DNA of 64,000 nt from Clusia tigrina (Eukaryota > Arthropoda > Insecta > Diptera > Clusiidae). Positions 25,070 through 37,219 of this stretch are shown here, one piece after another. Location: assembly GCA_920105625.2 (NCBI GenBank), contig OV050032.1, forward strand, positions 110,778,542-110,842,541, given 5' to 3'. The position numbers and the translations under genes were made by a program. Numbering within the stretch: position 1 is the stretch's first letter; every line of letters begins with the position of its first letter. A model generated the notes under the pieces. It did no database searches, was not told where the DNA came from, and saw only the letters and a list, made by a program, of their open reading frames with translations.

Positions 25070-25500
25070 GTGTTTGATTTGGGACTCAATGGTAGCATAG
25101 CTTTGAGCGATAACTTAAATTGACAAGAGGCTCGAGTACTTTGTTGTTACAAAATTTCAAGGTTTTATGACGCTCCAGTTAAAAGTTACAAGCATTTGTA
25201 TGTTGCAAACTTTGATAGGTGTAGGACGTACCGTAAAGAAGTTAGGGCCATTTGAAGTTTTATCTGTGTTTGATTTGGGACTCTAGGGTAGCATAGCTTT
25301 GAGCGATAGCTTAAATTGACAAGAGGCTCGAGATCTTTATTGTTACAAAATTTCAAGGTTTTGTGACGCTCCAGTAAAAAGTTACAAGCATTTGAATGTT
25401 GCAAACTTTGATAGGTGTAGGACGTACCATAAAGAAGTTAGGGGCGTTTGAAGTTTTATCAGTGTTTGATTTGGGACTCAAGGGTAGCATAGCTTTGAGC
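25070..25500 (+). repeat. Block P, copy 1 (partner 27226-27655)
   Basis: This matches 27226 onward at an offset of 2156 bp, exactly 11 monomers. Shared private variants are GGGACTCAATGG, CCAGTTAAAAG, TTTTATCTGTG, AGATCT with TTGTGACG, and ACGTACCATAAAG. After about 25500 this copy goes into a GATGGCCTAAATTGCC unit, whereas the partner goes into a GGCACGAG unit. Confidence 0.87.
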
Positions 25501-26423
25501 GATGGCCTAAATTGCCAAGAGGCTCGAGTACTTTGTTGTTACAAAATTTCAAGGTTTTATGACGCTCCAGTAAAAAGTTACAAGCATTTGTATGTTGCAA
25601 ACTTTGATAGGTGTAAGACATACCGTATAGAAGTTAGGGAAATTTCAAGTTTTATCAGTGTTTGATTTGGGACTCAAGGGTAGCATAGCTTTGAGCGATA
25701 GCTTAAATTGACAAGAGGCTCGAGTACTTCATTGTTACAAAATTTCAAGGTTCTATGACGCTCCAGTAAAAAGTTACAAGCATTTGTATGTTGCAAACTT
25801 TGATAGGTGTAGGACGTACCGTAAAGAAGTTAGGGCCATCTGAAGTTTTATCAGTGTTTGATTTGGGACTCTAGGGTAGCATAGCTTTGAGCGATAGCTT
25901 AAATTGACAAGAGGCTCGAGATCTTTATTGTTACAAAATTTCAAGGTTTTGTGACGCTCCAGTAAAAAGTTACAAGCATTTGAATGTTGCAAACTTTGAT
26001 AGGTGTAGGACGCACCGTATAGAAGTTAGGGGCGTTTGAAGTTTTATCAGTGTTTGATTTGGGACTCTAGGGTAGCATAGCTTTGACCGATGGCTTAAAT
26101 TGACAAGAAGCTCCAGCACTTTATTGTTTCAAAATTTCAAGGTTTTATGACGCTCCAGTTAAAAGTTACAAGCATTTGTATGTTGCAAACCTTGATAGGT
26201 GTAGGACGTACCGTAAAGAAGTTAGGGCCATTTGAAGTTTTATCAGTGTTTGATTTGGGACTCAAGGGTAGCATAGCTTTGAGCGATGGCCTAAATTGAC
26301 AAGAGGCTCGAGTACTTTATTGTTACAAAATTTCAAGGTTTTATGACGCTAAAGTAAAAAGTTACAAGCATTTGTATGTTGCAAACTTTGATAGGTGTAG
26401 GACGTACCGTATAGAAGTTAGGG
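25501..26423 (+). repeat. Block Q, copy 1, containing the 784-bp (4-monomer) unit
   Basis: The last 784 bp (about 25640-26423) recurs immediately at 26424-27207 and again at 28188-28971. Together with the unit before it (AAATTGCCAAGAGG near 25510, GTAAGACATACC near 25614), the block recurs at 28048-28971 at an offset of 2548 bp (13 monomers). Ordered private variants are CTATGACG, GGGCCATCTGAAG, AGATCT with TTGTGACG, then GAAGCTCCAGCAC with TTGTTTCAAAA, CCAGTTAAAAG and AAACCTTGATAGG, then CTAAAG. A private ACGCACCG occurs near 26010. Confidence 0.87.
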
Positions 26424-27207
26424 AAATTTCAAGTTTTATCAGTGTTTGATTTAGGACTCAAGGGTAGCATAGCTTTGAGCGATAGCTTAAATTGACAAGA
26501 GGCTCGAGTACTTCATTGTTACAAAATTTCAAGGTTCTATGACGCTCCAGTAAAAAGTTACAAGCATTTGTATGTTGCAAACTTTGATAGGTGTAGGACG
26601 TACCGTAAAGAAGTTAGGGCCATCTGAAGTTTTATCAGTGTTTGATTTGGGACTCTAGGGTAGCATAGCTTTGAGCGATAGCTTAAATTGACAAGAGGCT
26701 CGAGATCTTTATTGTTACAAAATTTCAAGGTTTTGTGACGCTCCAGTAAAAAGTTACAAGCATTTGAATGTTGCAAACTTTGATAGGTGTAGGACGTACC
26801 GTATAGAAGTTAGGGGCGTTTGAAGTTTTATCAGTGTTTGATTTGGGACTCTAGGGTAGCATAGCTTTGACCGATGGCTTAAATTGACAAGAAGCTCCAG
26901 CACTTTATTGTTTCAAAATTTCAAGGTTTTATGACGCTCCAGTTAAAAGTTACAAGCATTTGTATGTTGCAAACCTTGATAGGTGTAGGACGTACCGTAA
27001 AGAAGTTAGGGCCATTTGAAGTTTTATCAGTGTTTGATTTGGGACTCAAGGGTAGCATAGCTTTGAGCGATGGCCTAAATTGACAAGAGGCTCGAGTACT
27101 TTATTGTTACAAAATTTCAAGGTTTTATGACGCTAAAGTAAAAAGTTACAAGCATTTGTATGTTGCAAACTTTGATAGGTGTAGGACGTACCGTATAGAA
27201 GTTAGGG
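26424..27207 (+). repeat. 784-bp 4-monomer unit, tandem copy 2
   Basis: Direct tandem copy of 25640-26423 at an offset of 784 bp, including the conspicuous GAAGCTCCAGCAC plus TTGTTTCAAAA monomer (26107 then 26891). One private change, TTTAGGACTC, lies near 26450. The next copy is not adjacent but nine monomers away at 28188, with block P inserted between. This shows duplication followed by insertion or shuffling of whole-monomer segments. Confidence 0.88.
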
Positions 27208-27225
27208 CCATTTGAAGTTTTATCA

Positions 27226-28047
27226 GTGTTTGATTTGGGACTCAATGGTAGCATAGCTTTGAGCGATAACTTAAATTGACAAGAGGCTCGAGTACTTTGT
27301 TGTTACAAAATTTCAAGGTTTTATGACGCTCCAGTTAAAAGTTACAAGCATTTGTATGTTGCAAACTTTGATAGGTGTAGGACGTACCGTAAAGAAGTTA
27401 GGGCCATTTGAAGTTTTATCTGTGTTTGATTTGGGACTCTAGGGTAGCATAGCTTTGAGCGATAGCTTAAATTGACAAGAGGCTCGAGATCTTTATTGTT
27501 ACAAAATTTCAAGGTTTTGTGACGCTCCAGTAAAAAGTTACAAGCATTTGAATGTTGCAAACTTTGATAGGTGTAGGACGTACCATAAAGAAGTTAGGGG
27601 CGTTTGAAGTTTTATCAGTGTTTGATTTGGGACTCAAGGGTAGCATAGCTTTGAGCGATAGCTTAAATTGACAAGAGGCACGAGTACTTCATTGTTACAA
27701 AATTTCAAGGTTTTATGACGCTCCAGTAAAAAGTTACAAGCATTTGTATGTTGCAAACTTTGATAGGAGTAGGACGTACCGTAAAGAAGTTAGGGCCATT
27801 TGAAGTTTTATCAGTGTTTGATTTGGGACTCAAGGGTAGCATAGCTTTGAGCGATAACTTAAATTGACAAGAGGCTCGGGTTCTTTATTGTTACAAAATT
27901 TCAAGGTTTTATGACGCTCCAGTAAAAAGTTACAAGCATTTGTATGTTGCAAACTTTGATAGGTGTAGCACGTACCGTAAAGAAGTTAGGGGCGTTTGAA
28001 GCTTTATCAGTGTTTGATTTGGGAGTCAAGGGTAGCATAGCTTTGAG
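27226..28047 (+). repeat. Block P copy 2 plus a connecting pair of monomers
   Basis: 27226-27600 repeats 25070-25444. The connecting units (27610-28047) carry GGCACGAG, GATAGGAGTAGG and CTCGGGTTCTTT followed by GTAGCACG. This is the same string that starts the 18471 and 21997 blocks, so this segment joins two separate source types. Confidence 0.82.
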
Positions 28048-29400
28048 CGATGGCCTAAATTGCCAAGAGGCTCGAGTACTTTGTTGTTACAAAATTTCAA
28101 GGTTTTATGACGCTCCAGTAAAAAGTTACAAGCATTTGTATGTTGCAAACTTTGATAGGTGTAAGACATACCGTATAGAAGTTAGGGAAATTTCAAGTTT
28201 TATCAGTGTTTGATTTGGGACTCAAGGGTAGCATAGCTTTGAGCGATAGCTTAAATTGACAAGAGGCTCGAGTACTTCATTGTTACAAAATTTCAAGGTT
28301 CTATGACGCTCCAGTAAAAAGTTACAAGCATTTGTATGTTGCAAACTTTGATAGGTGTAGGACGTACCGTAAAGAAGTTAGGGCCATCTGAAGTTTTATC
28401 AGTGTTTGATTTGGGACTCTAGGGTAGCATAGCTTTGAGCGATAGCTTAAATTGACAAGAGGCTCGAGATCTTTATTGTTACAAAATTTCAAGGTTTTGT
28501 GACGCTCCAGTAAAAAGTTACAAGCATTTGAATGTTGCAAACTTTGATAGGTGTAGGACGTACCGTATAGAAGTTAGGGGCGTTTGAAGTTTTATCAGTG
28601 TTTGATTTGGGACTCTAGGGTAGCATAGCTTTGACCGATGGCTTAAATTGACAAGAAGCTCCAGCACTTTATTGTTTCAAAATTTCAAGGTTTTATGACG
28701 CTCCAGTTAAAAGTTACAAGCATTTGTATGTTGCAAACCTTGATAGGTGTAGGACGTACCGTAAAGAAGTTAGGGCCATTTGAAGTTTTATCAGTGTTTG
28801 ATTTGGGACTCAAGGGTAGCATAGCTTTGAGCGATGGCCTAAATTGACAAGAGGCTCGAGTACTTTATTGTTACAAAATTTCAAGGTTTTATGACGCTAA
28901 AGTAAAAAGTTACAAGCATTTGTATGTTGCAAACTTTGATAGGTGTAGGACGTACCGTATAGAAGTTAGGGCCATTTGAAGTTTTATCAGTGTTTGATTT
29001 GGGACTCAAGGGTAGCATAGCTTTGAGCGATAACTTAAATTGACAAGAGGCTCGAGTACTTTGTTGTTACAAAATTTCAAGGTTTTATGACGCTCCAGTT
29101 AAAAGTTACAAGCATTTGTATGTTGCAAACTTTGATAGGTGTAGGACGTACCGTAAAGAAGTTAGGGCCATCTGAAGTTTTATCAGTGTTTGATTTGGGA
29201 CTCTAGGGTAGCATAGCTTTGAGCGATAGCTTAAATTGACAAGAGGCTCGAGATCTTTATTGTTACAAAATTTCAAGGTTTTGTGACGCTCCAGTAAAAA
29301 GTTACAAGCATTTGAATGTTGCAAACTTTGATAGGTGTAGGACGTACCGTAAAGAAGTTAGGGGCGTTTGAAGTTTTATCAGTGTTTGATTTGGGACTCA
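28048..29400 (+). repeat. Block Q copy 2 with 784-bp unit copy 3, then a half copy
   Basis: 28048-28971 repeats 25500-26423 at an offset of 2548 bp. It is followed by 28972-29340, which contains another CCAGTTAAAAG, GGGCCATCTG and AGATCT run (29251), a fourth relative of the front half of the 784-bp unit. No gene is seen. Confidence 0.85.
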
Positions 29401-31079
29401 AGGGTAGCATAGCTTTGAGCGATAGCTTAAATTGACAAGAGGCTCGAGTACTTCATTGTTACAAAATTTCAAGGTTTTATGACGCTCCAGTAAAAAGTTA
29501 CAAGCATTTGTATGTTGCAAACTTTGATTGGTGTAGGACGTACCGTAAAGAAGTTAGGGCCATTTGAAGTTTTATCAGTTTTTGATTTGGGACTCAAGGG
29601 TAGCATAGCTTTGAGCGATAACTTAAATTGACAAGAGGCTCGAGTACTTTATTGTTACAAAATTTCAAGGTTTTATGACACTCCAGTAAAAAGTTACAAG
29701 CATTTGAATGTTGCAAACTTTGATAGGTGTAGGACGTACCGTATAGAAGTTAGGGGCGTTTGAAGTTTTATCAGTGTTTGATTTGGGACTCTAGGGTAGC
29801 ATAGCTTTGACCGATGGCTTAAATTGACAAGAAGCTCGAGCACTTTATTGTTACAAAATTTCAAGGTTTTATGACGCTCCAGTTAAAAGATACAAGCATT
29901 TGTATGTTGCAAACTTTGATAGGTGTAGGAAGTTAGGGCCATTTGAAGTTTTATCAGTGTTTGATTTGGGACTCTAGGGTAGCATAGCTTTGAGCGATGG
30001 CTTAAATTGACAAGAGGCTTGAATACTTTATTGTTACAAAATTTCAAGGTTTTATGACGCTCCAGTAAACAGTTACAAGCATTTGTATGTTGCAAACTTT
30101 GATAGGTGTAGGACATACCGTATAGAAGTTAGGGGCGTTTGAAGTTTTATCAGTGATTGATTTGGGACTCAAGGGTAGCATAGCTTTGAGCGATAACTTA
30201 AATTGACAAGAGGCTCGAGTACTTTATTGTTACAAATTTCAAGGTTTTATGACGCTCCAGTAAAAAGTTACAAGCAATTGTATGTTGCAAACTTTGATAG
30301 GTGTAGGACGTACCGTAAAGAAGTTAGGGGCGTTTGAAGTTTTATCAGTGTTTGATTTGGGACTCAAGGGTAGCATAGCTTTGAGCGATGGCCTAAATTG
30401 ACAAGAGGCTCGAGTACTTTATTGTTACAAAATCTCAAGGTTTTATGACGCTCTAGTAAAAAGTGAAAAGCATTTGTATGTTGCAAACTTTGATAGGTGT
30501 AGGACGTACCGTATAGAAGTTAGGGCCATTTGAAGTTTTATCAGTGTTTGATTTGGGACTCAAGGGTAGCATAGCTTTGAGCGATAGCTTAAATTGACAA
30601 GAGGCTCGAGTACTTCATTGTTACAAAATTTCAAGGTTTTATGACGCTCCAGTAAAAAGTTACAAGCAATTGTATGTTGCAAACTTTGATAGGTGTAGGA
30701 CGTACCGTAAAGAAGTTAGGGGCGTTTGAAGTTTTATCAGTGTTTGATTTGGGACTCAAGGGTAGCATAGCTTTGAGCGATGGCCTAAATTGACAAGAGG
30801 CTCGAGTACTTTATTGTTACAAAATCTCAAGGTTTTATGACGCTCTAGTAAAAAGTGAAAAGCATTTGTATGTTGCAAACTTTGATAGGTGTAGAACGTA
30901 CCGTATAGAAGTTAGGGCCATTTGAAGTTTTATCAGTGTTTGATTTGGGACTCAAGGGTAGCATAGCTTTGAGCGATGGCCTAAATTGACAAGAGGCTCG
31001 AGTTCTTTGTTGTTACAAAATTTCAAGGTTTTATGACGCTCCAGTAAAAAGTTACAAGCATTTGTATGTTGCAAACTTT
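29401..31079 (+). repeat. Satellite stretch with GTGATTGATT module and AGTGAAAAGC monomers
   Basis: 29740-30370 is another copy of the four-monomer GTGATTGATT module. It contains a monomer with an internal 13-bp deletion at 29930 (GTGTAGGAAGTTAGG in place of GTGTAGGACGTACC, then GTATAGAAGTTAGG). Two units 392 bp apart (near 30430 and 30820) share CTCTAGTAAAAAGTGAAAAGC. No gene is seen. Confidence 0.8.
29925..29936 (+). repeat. Monomer with 13-bp deletion
   Basis: The junction AGGA/AGTTAG removes CGTACCGTATAGA, one of the most constant parts of the monomer. The flanks share a GA dinucleotide, consistent with a micro-homology deletion. It shifts the frame and creates a chance 77-codon reverse-strand open frame (29883-30116). 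Confidence 0.85.
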
Positions 31080-33554
31080 GATAGGTGTAAGACATACCGT
31101 ATAGAAGTTAGGGAAATTTCAAGTTTTATCAGTGTTTGATTTGGGACTCAAGGGTAGCATAGCTTTGAGCGATAGCTTAAATTGACAAGAGGCTCGAGTA
31201 CTTCATTGTTACAAAATTTCAAGGTTCTATGACGCTCCAGTAAAAAGTTACAAGCAATTGTATGTTGCAAACTTTGATAGGTGTAGGACGTACCGTAAAG
31301 AAGTTACGGGCGTTTGAAGTTTTATCAGTGTTTGATTTGGGACTCAAGGGTAGCATAGCTTTGAGCGATGGCCTAAATTGACAAGAGGCTCAAGTACTTT
31401 ATTGTTACAAAATCTCAAGGTTTTATGACGCTCCATTAAAAAGTGAAAAGCATTTGTATGTTGCAAACTTTGATAGGTGTAGGACGTACCGTATAGAAGT
31501 TAGGGCCATTTGAAGTTTTATCAGTGTTTGATTTGGGACTCAAGGGTAGCATAGCTTTGAGCGATAGCTTAAATTGACAAGAGGCTCGAGTACTTCATTG
31601 TTACAAAATTTCAAGGTTTTATGACGCTCCAGTAAAAAGTTACAAGCATTTGTTTGTTGCAAACTTTGATAGGTGTAGGATGTACCGTAAAGAAATTAGG
31701 GCCATTTGAAGTTTTATCAGTGTTTGAATTGGGACTCAAGGGTAGCATAGTTTTGGGCGATAGCTTAAATTGACAAGAGGCTCGAGTACTTTATTGTTAC
31801 AAAATTTCAAGGTTTTATGACGCTCCAGTAAAAAGTTACAAGCATTTGTATGTTGCCAACTTTGATAGGTGTAGGACGTACCGTATAGAAGTTAGGGCCA
31901 TTTGAAGTTTTATCAGTGTTTGATTTGGGACTCAAGGGTAGCATAGCTTTGATCGATAGCTTAAATTGACAAGAGGCTCGAGTACTTTATTGTTACAAAA
32001 TTTCAAGGTTTTATGACGCTCCACTAAAAAGTTACAAGCATTTGAATGTTGCCAACTTTGATTGGTGTAGGACGTACCGTATAAAAGTTAGGGCCATTTG
32101 AAGTTTTATCAGTGTTTGATTTGGGACTCAAGGGTAGTATATCTTTGAGCGATAGTTTAAATTGACAAGACGCTCGAGTACTTTATTGTTACAAAATTTC
32201 AAGGTTTTATGACGCTCCAGTAAAAAGTTACAAGCATTTGTATGTTGCCAACTTTGATAGGTGTAGGACGTACCGTATAGAAGTTAGGGCCATTTGAAGT
32301 TTTATCAGTGTTTGATGTGGGACTCAAGGGTAGCATAGCTTTGAGCGATAGCTTAAATTGACGAGAGGCTCGAGTACTTTATTGTTACAAAATTTCAAGG
32401 TTTTATGACGCTCCACTAAAATGATACAAGCATCTGGATGTTGCCAACTTTGATAGGTGTAGCTTTGAGCGATGGCATAAATTGACAAGAGGCTCGAGTA
32501 CTTTATTGTTACAAAATTTCAAGGTTTTATGACGCTAAAGTAAAAAGTTACAAGCATTTGTATGTTGCAAACTTTGATAGGTGTAGGACGTACCGTATAG
32601 AAGTTAGGGCCATTTGAAGTTTTATCAGTGTTTGATTTGGGACTCAAGGGTAGCATAGCTTTGAGCGATAACTTAAATTGACAAGAGGCTCGAGTACTTT
32701 GTTGTTACAAAATTTCAAGGTTTTATGACGCTCCAGTAAAAAGATACAAGCATTTGTATGTTGCAAACTTTGATAGGTGTAGGACGTACCGTATAGAAGT
32801 TAGGGCCATTTGAAGTTTTATCAGTGTTTGATTTGGGACTCTAGGGTAGCATAGCTTTGAGCGATGGCTTAAATTGACAAGAGGCTTGAATAATTTATTG
32901 TTACAAAATTTCAAGGTTTTATGACGCTCCAGTAAACAGTTACAAGCATTTGTATGTTGCAAACTTTGATAGGTGTAGGACATACCGTATAGAAGTTAGG
33001 GACGTTTGAATTTTTATCAGTGATTGATTTGGGACTCAAGGGTAGCATAGCTTTGAGCGATAACTTAAATTGACAAGAGGCTCGAGAACTTTATTGTTAC
33101 AAATTTAAAGGTTTTATGACGCTCCAGTAAAAAGTTACAAGCAATTGTATGTTGCAAACTTTGATAGGTGTAGGACGTACCGTAAAGAAGTTAGGGGCGT
33201 TTGAAGTTTTATCAGTGTTTGATTTGGGACTCAAGGGTAGCATAGCTTTGAGCGATGGCCTAAATTGACAAGAGGCTCGAGTACTTTATTGTTAGAAAAT
33301 CTCAAGGTTTTATGACGCTCCAGTAAAAAGTGAAAAGCATTTGTATGTTGCAAACTTTGATAGGTGTAGGACGTACCGTATAGAAGTTAGGGCCATTTGA
33401 AGTTTTATCAGTGTTTGATTTGGGACTCAAGGGTAGCATAGCTTTGAGCGATAGCTTAAATTGACAAGAGGCTCGAGTACTTCATTGTTACAAAATTTCA
33501 AGGTTTTATGACGCTCCAGTAAAAAGTTACAAGCATTTGTTTGTTGCAAAGTTT
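31080..33554 (+). repeat. 2475-bp higher-order unit, copy 1 (contains a truncated monomer)
   Basis: Tandem duplication, copy 1. 31080-32400 matches 33555-34875 at an offset of 2475 bp, and 32530-33550 matches 34881-35900 at an offset of 2351 bp. The 124-bp change in offset is exactly the truncated monomer in this copy. Ordered variants are GTAAGACATACC, GAAGTTACGGG, CTCCATTAAAAAGTG, GGATGTACC, TTTGAATTGGG, AGTTTTGGGCG, TTTGATCGATAG, TAGTATATCTTTG, TTTGATGTGGG and TTGACGAGAGG. Then comes the GTGATTGATT module with AATAATTTATTG and GAGAACTTTATTG. Confidence 0.92.
32400..32530 (+). repeat. Truncated monomer, 72-bp internal deletion
   Basis: At 32460 the sequence runs GATAGGTGTAGCTTTGAGCG. The usual segment between GTGTAG and the following CATAG, 72 bp including the next GATTTGGG start, is missing. 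Distance between successive unit starts (32314 to 32634) is 320 bp, against 392 expected. Both flanks carry TAG, consistent with a micro-homology deletion. A full-length relative with the same upstream AAAATGATACAAGCATCTG variant lies near 37050. Copy 2 of the unit has dropped the stump. Confidence 0.9.
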
Positions 33555-35905
33555 GATAGGTGTAAGACATACCGTATAGAAGTTAGGGAAATTTCAAGTT
33601 TTATCAGTGTTTGATTTGGGACTCAAGGGTAGGATAGCTTTGAGCGATAGCTTAAATTGACAAGAGGCTCGAGTACTTCATTGTTACAAAATTTCAAGGT
33701 TCTATGACGCTCCAGTAAAAAGTTACAAGCAATTGTATGTTGCAAACTTTGATAGGTGTAGGACGTACCGTAAAGAAGTTACGGGCGTTTGAAGTTTTAT
33801 CAGTGTTTGATTTGGGACTCAAGGGTAGCATAGCTTTGAGCGATGGCCTAAATTGACAAGAGGCTCAAGTACTTTATTGTTACAAAATCTCAAGGTTTTA
33901 TGACGCTCCATTAAAAAGTGAAAAGCATTTGTATGTTGCAAACTTTGATAGGTGTAGGACGTACCGTATAGAAGTTAGGGCCATTTGAAGTTTTATCAGT
34001 GTTTGATTTGGGACTCAAGGGTAGCATAGCTTTGAGCGATAGCTTAAATTGACAAGAGGCTCGAGTACTTCATTGTTACAAAATTTCAAGGTTTTATGAC
34101 GCTCCAGTAAAAAGTTACAAGCATTTGTTTGTTGCAAACTTTGATAGGTGTAGGATGTACCGTAAAGAAATTAGGGCCATTTGAAGTTTTATCAGTGTTT
34201 GAATTGGGACTCAAGGGTAGCATAGTTTTGGGCGATAGCTTAAATTGACAAGAGGCTCGAGTACTTTATTGTTACAAAATTTCAAGGTTTTATGACGCTC
34301 CAGTAAAAAGTTACAAGCATTTGTATGTTGCCAACTTTGATAGGTGTAGGACGTACCGTATAGAAGTTAGGGCCATTTGAAGTTTTATCAGTGTTTGATT
34401 TGGGACTCAAGGGTAGCATAGCTTTGATCGATAGCTTAAATTGACAAGAGGCTCGAGTACTTTATTGTTACAAAATTTCAAGGTTTTATGACGCTCCACT
34501 AAAAAGTTACAAGCATTTGAATGTTGCCAACTTTGATTGGTGTAGGACGTACCGTATAAAAGTTAGGGCCATTTGAAGTTTTATCAGTGTTTGATTTGGG
34601 ACTCAAGGGTAGTATATCTTTGAGCGATAGTTTAAATTGACAAGACGCTCGAGTACTTTATTGTTACAAAATTTCAAGGTTTTATGACGCTCCAGTAAAA
34701 AGTTACAAGCATTTGTATGTTGCCAACTTTGATAGGTGTAGGACGTACCGTATAGAAGTTAGGGCCATTTGAAGTTTTATCAGTGTTTGATGTGGGACTC
34801 AAGGGTAGCATAGCTTTGAGCGATAGCTTAAATTGACGAGAGGCTCGAGTACTTTATTGTTACAAAATTTCAAGGTTTTATGACGCTAAAGTAAAAAGTT
34901 ACAAGCATTTGTATGTTGCAAACTTTGATAGGTGTAGGACGTACCGTATAGAAGTTAGGGCCATTTGAAGTTTTATCAGTGTTTGATTTGGGACTCAAGG
35001 GTAGCATAGCTTTGAGCGATAACTTAAATTGACAAGAGGCTCGAGTACTTTGTTGTTACAAAATTTCAAGGTTTTATGACGCTCCAGTAAAAAGATACAA
35101 GCATTTGTATGTTGCAAACTTTGATAGGTGTAGGACGTACCGTATAGAAGTTAGGGCCATTTGAAGTTTTATCAGTGTTTGATTTGGGACTCTAGGGTAG
35201 CATAGCTTTGAGCGATGGCTTAAATTGACAAGAGGCTTGAATAATTTATTGTTACAAAATTTCAAGGTTTTATGACGCTCCAGTAAACAGTTACAAGCAT
35301 TTGTATGTTGCAAACTTTGATAGGTGTAGGACATACCGTATAGAAGTTAGGGACGTTTGAATTTTTATCAGTGATTGATTTGGGACTCAAGGGTAGCATA
35401 GCTTTGAGCGATAACTTAAATTGACAAGAGGCTCGAGAACTTTATTGTTACAAATTTAAAGGTTTTATGACGCTCCAGTAAAAAGTTACAAGCAATTGTA
35501 TGTTGCAAACTTTGATAGGTGTAGGACGTACCGTAAAGAAGTTAGGGGCGTTTGAAGTTTTATCAGTGTTTGATTTGGGACTCAAGGGTAGCATAGCTTT
35601 GAGCGATGGCCTAAATTGACAAGAGGCTCGAGTACTTTATTGTTAGAAAATCTCAAGGTTTTATGACGCTCCAGTAAAAAGTGAAAAGCATTTGTATGTT
35701 GCAAACTTTGATAGGTGTAGGACGTACCGTATAGAAGTTAGGGCCATTTGAAGTTTTATCAGTGTTTGATTTGGGACTCAAGGGTAGCATAGCTTTGAGC
35801 GATAGCTTAAATTGACAAGAGGCTCGAGTACTTCATTGTTACAAAATTTCAAGGTTTTATGACGCTCCAGTAAAAAGTTACAAGCATTTGTTTGTTGCAA
35901 AGTTT
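33555..35905 (+). repeat. 2351-bp higher-order unit, copy 2
   Basis: Tandem partner of 31080-33554. The junction falls in GTTTGATAGGTGTA near 33551-33563. The left side (TTTGTTTGTTGCAAAG) is the end of the unit and the right side (AGACATACC) is its beginning. The truncated monomer is absent, so the unit is exactly 12 monomers less 1 bp. By coincidence this is the same length as the unrelated unit at 12-16.7 kb, although its variant string differs. Confidence 0.92.
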
Positions 35906-37219
35906 GATAGGTGTAGGACGTACCGTAAAGAAGTTAGGGCCATTTGAAGTTTTATCAGTGTTGATTTGGGACTCAAGGGTAGCATAGTTTTGGGCGATAG
36001 CTTAAATTGACAAGAGGCTCGAGTACTTTATTGTTACAAAATTTCAAGGTTTTATGACGCTCCAGTAAAAAGTTACAAGCATTTGTATGTTGCCAACTTT
36101 GATAGGTGTAGGACGTACCGTATAGAAGTTAGGGCCATTTGAAGTTTTATCAGTGTTTGATTTGGGACTCAAGGGTAGCATAGCTTTGATAGATAGCTTA
36201 AATTGACAAGAGGCTCGAGTACTTTATTGTTACAAAATTTCAAGGTTTTATGACGCTCCACTAAAAAGTTACAAGCATTTGAATGTTGCCAACTTTGATT
36301 GGTGTAGGACGTACCGTATAAAAGTTAGGGCCATTTGAAGTTTTATCAGTGTTTGATTTGGGACTCAAGGGTAGCATAGCTTTGAGCGATAGCTTAAATT
36401 GACAAGAGGCTCGAGTACTTTATTGTTACAAAATTTCACGGTTTTATGACGCTCCAGTAAAAAGTTACAAGCATTTGTATGTTGCCAACTTTGATAGGTG
36501 TAGGACGTACCGTATAGAAGTTAGGACCATTTGAAGTTTTATCAGTGTTTGATTTGGGACTCAAGGGTAGCATAGCTTTGAGCGATAGCTTAAATTGACA
36601 AGAGGCTCAGGTACTTTATTGTTACAAAATTTCAAGGTTTTATGACACTCCACTAAAAAGTTACAAGCATTTGAATGTTGCCAACTTTGATTGGTGTAGG
36701 ACGTACCGTATAAAAGTTAGGGCCATTTGAAGTTTTATCAGTGTTTGATTTGGGACTCAAGGGTAGTATATCTTTGAGCGATAGTTTAAATTGACAAGAC
36801 GCTCGAGTACTTTATTGTTACAAAATTTCAAGGTTTTATGACGCTCCAGTAAAAAGTTACAAGCATTTGTATGTTGCCAACTTTGATAGGTGTAGGACGT
36901 ACCGTATAGAAGTTAGGGCCATTTGAAGTTTTATCAGTGTTTGATGTGGGACTCAAGGGTAGCATAGCTTTGAGCGATAGCTTAAATTGACGAGAGGCTC
37001 GAGTACTTTATTGTTACAAAATTTCAAGGTTTTATGACGCTCCACTAAAATGATACAAGCATCTGAATTTTGCCAACTTTGATTGGTGTAGGACGTACCG
37101 TATAAAAGTTAGGGCCATTTGAAGTTTTATCAGTGGTTGATTTGGGACTCAAGGGAAGCATAGCTTTGAGCGATGGCATAAATTGACAAGAGGCTCGAGT
37201 ACTTTATTGTTACAAAATT
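35906..37219 (+). repeat. Expanded variant of the 31-36 kb unit
   Basis: These monomers continue the AGTTTTGGGCG, GATAGATAG, CCACTAAAAAG, TAGTATATC, GATGTGGG and GACGAGAGG string of the two preceding units, but with an inserted pair (36360-36750) carrying TTTCACGG and GGCTCAGGTAC. The distance from TAGTATATC at 34611 to 36765 is 2154 bp, against 2475 for the previous pair. The segment therefore has both gained and lost whole monomers. Confidence 0.82.

Noticed and set aside
12010..35905. The 2351-bp units at 12-16.7 kb and 31-36 kb as copies of one higher-order repeat
   Set aside because: The lengths agree because both are 12 monomers less 1 bp, but apart from the GTGATTGATT module their variant strings differ (AGCAAAGC/GTAAGGTATAG versus GTTTTGGGCG/TAGTATATC/GACGAGAGG).
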